10,452 bases of DNA from Omnitrophica bacterium RIFCSPLOWO2_01_FULL_45_10b (lineage in GTDB: Bacteria; Omnitrophota; Omnitrophia; Omnitrophales; Danuiimicrobiaceae): contig MHFM01000031.1 of NCBI GenBank assembly GCA_001804205.1, positions 9,583-20,034 on the forward strand. Direction: 5' to 3'. Position numbers and translations under genes: made by a program. Positions 1 through 4,437 of the stretch are shown in pieces; position 1 is the first letter of the stretch; each line of letters begins with the position of its first letter. Under the pieces are notes generated by a model that worked only from the letters and a program-made list of their open reading frames with translations, was not told the DNA's origin and searched no databases.

Positions 1-248
1 GCCATTAAAATAATGGGTACGCCCAGGCCGGCAAGGCTTTGTTTAATCTTTTTGGAAAGGTCCGATGCTTCAATCTGTTCCATGGAAGAGCCAAGCAAAA
101 CCAGATCAAACCGAACTTTTTGGACAAGCCGCATCGCTTCATCGCTGTGTGTGGCTACAAAAACGTCATAATTTCTTGCCCTGAGGCGGGTTTCCACCAA
201 AGCAAGTGTCGTTGAATCTTTTTCGGCAATTAAAATTTTTTGAGGCAT
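1..248 (-). CDS. Receiver-domain (CheY-like) protein, degenerate, 3' part outside window
   Basis: 82 codons are visible, starting at ATG 248-246, immediately after the panB stop (TAA 251-249), so it is probably the last visible gene of the operon. The fold pattern is that of a response-regulator receiver: beta-1 KILIAEKDS (residues 4-12), helix with LVETRLRARNYDV, beta-3 DLVLLG (48-53), beta-4 VPIILM (77-82). Three sites normally acidic are altered: the Asp-Asp pair after beta-1 reads Glu9-Lys10, and the phospho-acceptor Asp at the end of beta-3 is Gly53. By family knowledge such a domain cannot be phosphorylated in the usual way, so it may be a pseudo-receiver used for protein contacts or an output domain scaffold. 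Any domain beyond residue 82 is outside the window. Receiver identity is fairly sure; function is unknown. Confidence 0.8.
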   Translation of the reverse strand, partial: MPQKILIAEKDSTTLALVETRLRARNYDVFVATHSDEAMRLVQKVRFDLVLLGSSMEQIEASDLSKKIKQSLAGLGVPIILM

Positions 249-1052
249 TTATCCTTTGAAACTTTCTTCGAGGCTTGGAAATTTTCGCCGTAAAACATCT
301 TGACGGTACCGTGTGACCGCCTTTCGAATGACCGAATCTAAATCCGCATAACAGCGCACAAAACGCGGACGGACTTGTGAACGAAACCCAAGCAAGTCAT
401 GAAGCACAAGCACTTGTCCGTCGGTATCGGGGCCTGCGCCAATGCCAATCGTCGGAATGTTAAGCTTTTTTGTAATCCGTTTGGCTAAAGAATTTGGCAC
501 ACATTCTAACACAATCGCAAAGGCCCCGGCGCGTTCCAATTCTAAGGCTTCGCCAAAAATTTGATTGGCCTCGTCTTTGGTTTTCCCTTGAACTTTATAA
601 CCGCCGATTTTACGAATGGACTGAGGCAACATCCCGAGATGGCCCATCACCGGAAATCCTGCCCGAACCAAACTTTTGACTTGATCCAAAATTCGTTCTC
701 CGCCCTCAAGTTTTACCGCCTGCGCTCCCCCTTCTTTAATGAAGCGCTTGGCATTGTGAAGGGCTGAACCTACCGTTTGATAGGAGCCAAATGGCATATC
801 CGCGACAACAAGCGCATGCTTCACCGCGCGGCTTACGGGTTTCACGTGATGAAGCATGTCCTCCATCGTAACCGGAAGTGTCGAGTCATAACCCAAGCAA
901 ACCATTCCGAGCGAATCGCCCACCAACACAATGTCAATTCCTGCTTCATCCACCAATTTCGCAAACGGAAAATCATAAGCGGTCAAAACGGCAATGTTCC
1001 GATGCTCTTTTTGCTTGCGCCTGAGAATGTCTTGAATCGTAATTTTACTCAC
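249..1052 (-). CDS. panB: 3-methyl-2-oxobutanoate hydroxymethyltransferase
   Basis: First committed step of pantothenate synthesis: transfers a hydroxymethyl group from 5,10-methylene-THF to 3-methyl-2-oxobutanoate, giving ketopantoate; cytoplasmic. Full-length match to the family (about 265 residues). Numbering from the upstream TTG (1058), Mg ligands and catalytic residues are in place: VGDSLGM with Asp48, ADMPFGSY with Asp87, KLEGG with Lys116 and Glu118, LECVP with Glu185, then GIGAGP and DGQVLVLHD. GTG at 1052 is preferred as start because GTGA overlaps the TGA of the upstream gene by 4 nt and a weak GCAGAG lies about 8 nt ahead; TTG at 1058 is the alternative and is too close to that motif. 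The gene is translationally coupled to the acsE-like gene and depends on the same methylene-THF pool that FolD uses. Confidence 0.95.
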   Translation of the reverse strand: MSKITIQDILRRKQKEHRNIAVLTAYDFPFAKLVDEAGIDIVLVGDSLGMVCLGYDSTLPVTMEDMLHHVKPVSRAVKHALVVADMPFGSYQTVGSALHNAKRFIKEGGAQAVKLEGGERILDQVKSLVRAGFPVMGHLGMLPQSIRKIGGYKVQGKTKDEANQIFGEALELERAGAFAIVLECVPNSLAKRITKKLNIPTIGIGAGPDTDGQVLVLHDLLGFRSQVRPRFVRCYADLDSVIRKAVTRYRQDVLRRKFPSLEESFKG

Positions 1053-1834
1053 CGACAAGTCTCTGCAAATTCAAGAAACTTCCGGTTTTCAAGGTGCCCA
1101 GAAACTTCAGGCTCAGCCTTCGCCACGGCCATTACTTTCTTCTGAAGCGGATCACAAATCACAAAGTCGATACCGCATTCCCGAGTTAATTTCAAAAATC
1201 GCGCGTTGAGCTCCTCGCGATTTTTTAATCCATAGGAAACATTGCTCAAAGCCAACAAGGTACGAACCCCAAGCTCTTCTTTGAGGCCCTTGAGGGTTTC
1301 CAGCGTATCCATGACTTTTTCTTTTGCTTGTTTTAAAGCCAAAACCATGGCATCGATCACAATGTTCTGACGAGAAATACCGAAATTTTCAAAGCGTTCC
1401 AAAAGAAGTTTGCTGATGGCAATATGCTCTTTTGGATTCCAAGAAATCCGATTTTGCTTCATCGGAAGCGTCAATAATTGAGCATTAAATTGTTTGGCCA
1501 ATGACAATATCTTTTCATGATCGCCATCCAAATCGACGGGTGAATTAATCCAAGAATTTTCCCGCGCTGCTTTTAAACCGCTTTCAACAACCGCCGGATC
1601 GCGGTCATCCATCACGAGCGGAAGCTGGCTGACCGATCGGATAGTTTCTGCGGCCCACTTCATCGCCCGCGCGCGATCCAGATCGGGAAGATAAACATTA
1701 ATATCTAAAGCTTGAGCGCCGGCTCGTTCTTGAGCTTGGGCTTCCTTTTGGATAAACTCTTTTTTCTCTTCGCGAATCGCGCGAACTAACTCCGGTTTTC
1801 CGGCGGGATTAATCCGCTCTCCGATAATGAACAT
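1049..1834 (-). CDS. AcsE-like methyltetrahydrofolate (pterin-binding) methyltransferase
   Basis: 261 residues, a single pterin-binding TIM barrel, the same length as AcsE, which moves the methyl group of methyl-THF to the corrinoid iron-sulfur protein in the Wood-Ljungdahl pathway. It starts MFIIGERIN, as AcsE and the pterin domain of MetH do. Residues lining the pterin site are conserved: ALDINV (Asp44, Asn46), VMDD (Asp76), WINS (Asn97), VIDAM (Asp161) and LSNVSYG (Asn198, the position of the AcsE residue implicated in N5 protonation). Start ATG 1834 has GGAGAG 8 nt upstream. It lies downstream of folD across a 143-nt gap filled by a nested repeat, and overlaps panB by 4 nt. Without acsC/acsD or metV in view, other acceptors (another corrinoid protein, a cobalamin methionine synthase module) remain possible; dihydropteroate synthase is less likely given the AcsE-type ends. 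Confidence 0.82.
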   Translation of the reverse strand: MFIIGERINPAGKPELVRAIREEKKEFIQKEAQAQERAGAQALDINVYLPDLDRARAMKWAAETIRSVSQLPLVMDDRDPAVVESGLKAARENSWINSPVDLDGDHEKILSLAKQFNAQLLTLPMKQNRISWNPKEHIAISKLLLERFENFGISRQNIVIDAMVLALKQAKEKVMDTLETLKGLKEELGVRTLLALSNVSYGLKNREELNARFLKLTRECGIDFVICDPLQKKVMAVAKAEPEVSGHLENRKFLEFAETCR

Positions 1835-1844
1835 AACTCACTCT

Positions 1845-1969
1845 CCGTCATTGCGAGCGAACATAGTGAGCGAAGCAATCCCGAAATTGTCATTCCCGCG
1901 AAAGCGGGAATCCATAGATCCCCGCTTAAAGCATGCGGGGATGACAAATGCTCTATCGCGCAATGACGG
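1845..1969. repeat. Palindromic repeat element, type A (interrupted by a type C element)
   Basis: Perfect 11-bp terminal inverted repeat CCGTCATTGCG (1845-1855) and CGCAATGACGG (1959-1969). The left half continues with the GAGCGAA...GAGCGAAGCAATCCC motif typical of short palindromic repeats scattered in many candidate-phylum genomes. A second complete element (1887-1947) sits inside. The element fills the folD/acsE-like gap; its right end (read on the minus strand) supplies the GG of the acsE-like Shine-Dalgarno sequence. Confidence 0.8.
1887..1947. repeat. Palindromic repeat element, type C, nested inside the type A element
   Basis: Ends TTGTCATTCCCGC and GCGGGGATGACAA match as inverted repeats at 12 of 13 positions. 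Inside are two perfect hairpins: ATTCCCGC-GAAA-GCGGGAAT (1892-1911) and ATCCCCGC-N9-GCGGGGAT (1918-1942). The first fits the ATTCCC-N8-GGGAAT pattern of the Neisseria dRS3 repeat; this is a pattern match only, with no claim of common descent. A short relative lies at 4322-4351. Confidence 0.8.
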
Positions 1970-1977
1970 TATAAGAG

Positions 1978-2844
1978 TCAACTTATTCCGGCTTGAGCTT
2001 TTGCAACCGTAATCAAATTTTCCATCAGCGTCATGGTCGTCAACGGCCCTACACCGCCCGGGACTGGTGTGATAAAGCCCGCGCGCTTTTTTGCGCTTTC
2101 AAACTCGACATCGCCAACCGTTTTTCCGTTCACATGATTGATTCCCACATCAATCACAATCGCGCCTTGTTTAATCCATGCACCCGGAATCAGCGCGGGC
2201 TTTCCGGCTGAAACAATTAAAACGTCAGAGCGCCGAATATGCGATTCAAGCGCCCCGGATTTAAAGGTTCCCGTGTGACAAATCGTGCTGGTCACTTTTT
2301 TCCCGATGAGAAGTAAAAATGCGGGCAGGCCAACAACTTTGCTTGAGCCGATCACAACACCTTCTTTTCCATAAACGTTAACGCCGGTTTCTTCAATTAA
2401 ACGGATACAGGCCCGTGCCGTGCAAGGCGCAAGCCCTTCCTTATTCATCAGAAGCCTTCCTAAATTTTTTGTCGTAACGGCTTCCACGTCCTTATCGGGA
2501 TGAATCGTATCGAGCACACGATCGATGCGGAATGATTTGGGAAGCGGCATCTGAACGATAATGCCCTGCACTTTTGGGTCGCGATTCGCACGTTCAATTT
2601 CACCGATTAAATCCTGTTCGGTTGCGGAGGCAGCCAGTGAAGTAATTTCATGTTTTGCGCCGACGGATTCGGCTGCGCGCTTTTGTGATTTTAAATAAAG
2701 CTCGGATGCCGGATCCTCACCCAATTGAATTGCACGGAGCGTAGGAGCAGAACCTGTTTTTTTAGAATAGCGTTCTACTTCACGCGTGACTTCAACTTTA
2801 AGCTTCTCCGCGACTTTTTTGCCTTCAAGAAGTTGAGCTTCCAT
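1978..2844 (-). CDS. folD: FolD family methylene-THF dehydrogenase, cyclohydrolase site altered
   Basis: 288 residues, normal FolD length. FolD oxidises 5,10-methylene-THF to methenyl-THF with NAD(P) and usually hydrolyses that to 10-formyl-THF. Family motifs: EDPASELYLKSQKRA (43-57), GIIVQMPLP (94-102, Gln98), HPDKDVEAV (115-123), a Rossmann turn VVIGSSKVVG (163-172) and ITPVPGGVGPLT (258-269). Oddities: the catalytic Lys four residues after Tyr50 (Lys54 in E. coli, Lys56 in human) is Gln54 (codon CAA); the Asp of KDVDG is Glu121, followed by Ala; the Arg of the GRS nucleotide motif is Ser167, which could affect NADP preference. Human Lys56-to-Gln is reported to keep dehydrogenase and lose cyclohydrolase activity (recalled, not checked). 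The upstream neighbour is an FchA-type cyclohydrolase, so this is probably a dehydrogenase only. Start ATG 2844 has only a weak AGG upstream. Confidence 0.93.
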   Translation of the reverse strand: MEAQLLEGKKVAEKLKVEVTREVERYSKKTGSAPTLRAIQLGEDPASELYLKSQKRAAESVGAKHEITSLAASATEQDLIGEIERANRDPKVQGIIVQMPLPKSFRIDRVLDTIHPDKDVEAVTTKNLGRLLMNKEGLAPCTARACIRLIEETGVNVYGKEGVVIGSSKVVGLPAFLLLIGKKVTSTICHTGTFKSGALESHIRRSDVLIVSAGKPALIPGAWIKQGAIVIDVGINHVNGKTVGDVEFESAKKRAGFITPVPGGVGPLTTMTLMENLITVAKAQAGIS

Positions 2845-2864
2845 GGAATTTAACCTAAAATAAT

Positions 2865-2947
2865 TGTCATTCTGAGGCTGAAGGCCGAAGAATCTCGAGA
2901 TCCTTCGGCTCAGCGAAGCAGCACTTTAGTGTCGCCTCAGGATGACA
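2865..2947. repeat. Palindromic repeat element, type B
   Basis: Terminal inverted repeat TGTCATTCTGAGGC (2865-2878) against GCCTCAGGATGACA (2934-2947), 13 of 14 matching. Inside is a long near-palindrome, GCCGAAGAATCTCGAG followed by ATCCTTCGGC. It fills the fchA/folD gap and would form a strong cruciform or mRNA hairpin in the operon transcript. The same family occurs inside mnmE at 9743-9814. Confidence 0.82.
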
Positions 2948-2950
2948 TTG

Positions 2951-3541
2951 TTATCCAAATTTAATTTTCCGGTACTTTTGTTCGACGTTTGCAAGCGCAC
3001 GTTCAAAATGACGCTTCTGAGCGCCCTTGTTCATATAAACCACATTAATCCGTGCCGTGGCAATAGCGCCCCGGAATGCGCCGTCTAAAAGCCCAATTGA
3101 AACGAAAAGATCGTTTCGGATAGAACCTTTCGCGAAAGAATCTACGGAACTTAGAAGTTCTTTCGCCATCAAAATTAAAAGCGCCAAATCGGCTTGAAGC
3201 CGGAATGAATTGGCAAGCGCCCGTTCCACATTTGTTTTGCCCTTGGATGAATGGCCCGATGCTTTAAGCTGTTTGTAACTTTTCATAACATCCGCATAAA
3301 CTTCTGGATCCAAATCAACCGTTTCTTCGGCTTCGCGGCGTAGGCGTTCCAAAAGTTTAATGGTTTGGCTCAGTTTCTTTTGGGCACGCTTGTCAAGGCG
3401 CCTTAAAGAAATCCGAGCCACCATCAGCGCGAGCGCAATGCCGAAAGCAGCGACAAGCGCGGAAGTACCTCCCCCACCCGGAATCGGCTTATCACTTGAA
3501 AGTTCATTGAGATAGTTTTTGATGGAACTATTGATATACAT
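2951..3541 (-). CDS. fchA: FTCD_C/FchA family methenyl-THF cyclohydrolase (or formimido-THF cyclodeaminase)
   Basis: 196 residues, the whole length of the all-helical cyclodeaminase/cyclohydrolase family (PF04961 type). The N-terminal signature PIPGGGGTSALVAAFGIALA (residues 20-39) with a following hydrophobic helix is diagnostic, and the C-terminal part IRNDLFVSIGLLDGAFRGA...ARINVVYM matches the family's second conserved block. Members either deaminate 5-formimino-THF or open 5,10-methenyl-THF to 10-formyl-THF. The neighbours folD and an AcsE-like gene, no visible histidine-degradation gene, and the altered cyclohydrolase site of FolD favour the cyclohydrolase role. It is the first gene of the operon: promoter at 3587-3615, leader about 40 nt. 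Start ATG 3541 has no well-spaced Shine-Dalgarno; AAGGA lies about 17 nt upstream, too far to be normal. Family sure, substrate inferred. Confidence 0.87.
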   Translation of the reverse strand: MYINSSIKNYLNELSSDKPIPGGGGTSALVAAFGIALALMVARISLRRLDKRAQKKLSQTIKLLERLRREAEETVDLDPEVYADVMKSYKQLKASGHSSKGKTNVERALANSFRLQADLALLILMAKELLSSVDSFAKGSIRNDLFVSIGLLDGAFRGAIATARINVVYMNKGAQKRHFERALANVEQKYRKIKFG

Positions 3542-3586
3542 TATATTTACGCGCAGTATCCTTAGGAGGTTAGTTGCGAAGAGAAT

Positions 3587-3615
3587 AGTTTAGTAGAGAG
3601 AACCTTGAGTGTCAA
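3587..3615 (-). promoter_or_regulatory. Sigma70-type promoter of the fchA-folD operon
   Basis: On the minus strand, TTGACA (3615-3610), 17-nt spacer, TAAACT (3592-3587). Predicted start near 3580, giving a leader of about 39 nt to the fchA ATG. It diverges from the plus-strand promoter at 3657. Confidence 0.7.
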
Positions 3616-3656
3616 GGAGGGTAGAGGGGTCGTTTTGAATACCGTTAAACTATATA

Positions 3657-3685
3657 TTGATTTTTATTCATATTTATTATATAAT
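3657..3685 (+). promoter_or_regulatory. Near-consensus sigma70-type promoter abutting the first small gene
   Basis: TTGATT (3657-3662), exactly 17 nt, TATAAT (3680-3685). The expected transcription start is about 3692, one base before ATG 3693, so the transcript would be leaderless or nearly so. The surrounding sequence is strongly AT-rich, unlike the flanking genes. Confidence 0.7.
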
Positions 3686-3692
3686 TTTAGTC

Positions 3693-3881
3693 ATGTTCGG
3701 TTTCACGCAAAGACAACGAGAAAACACCGGGAAAGTTCTTCTGAGCTTGATTACCGTGGACGCGGCTACTTTAATTGCCGGGAATCTATTTAGCCAAAAA
3801 GGATTCCTCTTCCCTATTTTTCTGCTGGGATGTATACTTTTTATCACGTTATATATTCTTATTTTGTTAATCGACCGATAA
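3693..3881 (+). CDS. Small two-helix membrane protein, first gene of a three-gene cassette
   Basis: 62 residues. A polar, basic N-terminus (MFGFTQRQRENTGK) is followed by two hydrophobic segments, about residues 15-33 and 38-60, with a short SQKG turn, ending IDR. This predicts a hairpin in the inner membrane with the termini on the same side. The layout (basic start, GK, short helix, turn, long helix) loosely recalls tiny membrane proteins of the DUF6722 type, but I cannot assign it. A TTG start at 3657 would lie inside the promoter and is rejected. ATG 3693 has no Shine-Dalgarno and coincides with the predicted transcription start, so leaderless translation is plausible. The next gene follows after 17 nt. 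Confidence 0.6.
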   Translation: MFGFTQRQRENTGKVLLSLITVDAATLIAGNLFSQKGFLFPIFLLGCILFITLYILILLIDR

Positions 3882-3898
3882 GGAAGGAGCGATTCCAA

Positions 3899-4015
3899 AT
3901 GACGGGAGTATTGATGGCTTATTTGGCCTTAACGTTTTTTACTCTGGTAATTGCGTTTGTCGCCTTCCTTGATTGGTTCCAGCGCAAACACCACCAGAAA
4001 CATCGGCCTCGCTAA
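3899..4015 (+). CDS. 38-residue single-helix membrane peptide
   Basis: ATG 3899 has a good Shine-Dalgarno, GGAAGGAG (3882-3889), 9 nt upstream, which decides this start over the upstream ATG at 3830 in the same frame; that start would overlap the previous gene and lacks a ribosome site. Residues 4-25 (VLMAYLALTFFTLVIAFVAF) form one transmembrane helix; the tail DWFQRKHHQKHRPR is strongly basic and rich in His, so it should stay in the cytoplasm. Too short for confident family assignment. Its place between another small membrane protein and a coiled-coil protein suggests a membrane-associated complex; whether that is regulatory, toxin-like or structural cannot be told from the sequence. Confidence 0.62.
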   Translation: MTGVLMAYLALTFFTLVIAFVAFLDWFQRKHHQKHRPR

Positions 4016-4030
4016 CTTGTCATTGCACCT

Positions 4031-4261
4031 ATGAAAGATAATTTTACCGCTCGCGAAGTTGCGGTCTTAGTCGAAGACCTTAAAAGCGAATTCCGCACGG
4101 TTGTCGAAGTGGTTGCCCCGCTTCCCGAACGGCTGTCGGCAGTCGAAGAACGGCTGGGTGTCGTTGAAACCCGGCTTACTTCTGTTGAAGATGTTCTACG
4201 AATCGCTCTCCCCGATCTTTCCAAACGGGTTTCCCGCATTGAATCTAAACTAGGTTTTTGA
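4031..4261 (+). CDS. 76-residue coiled-coil protein, third gene of the cassette
   Basis: Starts at ATG 4031, 15 nt after the previous stop, with no clear Shine-Dalgarno, so it may be translationally coupled. Residues 1-27 are a helix (FTAREVAVLVEDLKSEFRTVVEVV). Residues 31-52 show a perfect heptad: Leu31, Leu35, Val38, Leu42, Val45, Leu49, Val52, written as three near-identical heptads LSAVEER, LGVVETR, LTSVEDV. A third segment, LPDLSKRVSRIESKLGF, continues the pattern. There is no Cys and no signal peptide. It is likely a cytoplasmic homo-oligomer or adaptor that partners the basic membrane peptides encoded upstream (inference). Codon use is ordinary. No recognised family. Confidence 0.65.
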   Translation: MKDNFTAREVAVLVEDLKSEFRTVVEVVAPLPERLSAVEERLGVVETRLTSVEDVLRIALPDLSKRVSRIESKLGF

Positions 4262-4272
4262 ATTTCGAAAGT

Positions 4273-4313
4273 AAAAAAGGGACAGGCTTTAACTTCATGC
4301 CTGTCCCTTTTTT
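4273..4313. terminator. Bidirectional intrinsic terminator between the small-gene cassette and nrdJ
   Basis: Perfect stem AAAAAAGGGACAGGC (4273-4287) against GCCTGTCCCTTTTTT (4299-4313) with an 11-nt loop. A run of T follows on both strands, so it can end both the plus-strand cassette (stop 4261) and the convergent nrdJ transcript. Confidence 0.9.
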
Positions 4314-4321
4314 TAAACTGG

Positions 4322-4351
4322 TTGTCATCCCCGCTTTTGCAGGGATAACAA
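4322..4351. repeat. Short palindromic repeat, type C relative
   Basis: TTGTCATCCCCGC (4322-4334), loop TTTT, GCAGGGATAACAA (4339-4351); 11 of 13 positions pair. The arms match the ends of the type C element at 1887-1947, but the internal hairpins are absent. Confidence 0.65.
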
Positions 4352-4356
4352 TGTAA

Positions 4357-4437
4357 TTATGAACACCCGATCGAGTTGCCCCTCGCTTCCTGCGAGCAGG
4401 CAGGCGCTCGGGACTATGAGCATCCGATTGAATTGCC
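4357..4437 (-). repeat. In-frame duplicated nrdJ tail (GNSIGCS-stop twice)
   Basis: On the minus strand the end of nrdJ (4437-4414) encodes GNSIGCS then TAG. Exactly 57 bp (19 codons) further, in the same frame, 4380-4357 encodes GNSIGCS then TAA. The copies match at 19 of 24 bases and all five differences are third-position and synonymous (AAT/AAC, TCA/TCG, GGA/GGG, TGC/TGT, TAG/TAA). The 11 codons between read SRAPACSQEAR and contain an imperfect GC-rich hairpin around 4388-4405. Confidence 0.85.

Noticed and set aside
1053..1058. TTG at 1058 as the panB start
   Set aside because: GTG at 1052 gives a GTGA stop-start overlap and better spacing to the only purine-rich stretch; TTG would sit 2 nt from it.
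1845..1969. CRISPR array or insertion sequence
   Set aside because: There are no regularly spaced identical direct repeats with unique spacers and no transposase; the structures are single nested palindromes.
3561..3573. AGGAGGT on the plus strand as a ribosome site
   Set aside because: The only nearby start (TTG 3574) meets a stop after four codons; the motif lies in the minus-strand fchA leader.
3830..3898. Upstream ATG extension of the 38-residue membrane peptide
   Set aside because: It overlaps the preceding gene, has no ribosome site, and reads through sequence shared with that gene; ATG 3899 has GGAAGGAG at 9 nt.
4357..4416. TAG of nrdJ as a recoded (sense) codon
   Set aside because: NrdJ proteins normally end with the NCGNSxGCS tail right before this stop, and folC also ends with TAG. 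Read-through is kept only as a testable possibility in the duplication finding.
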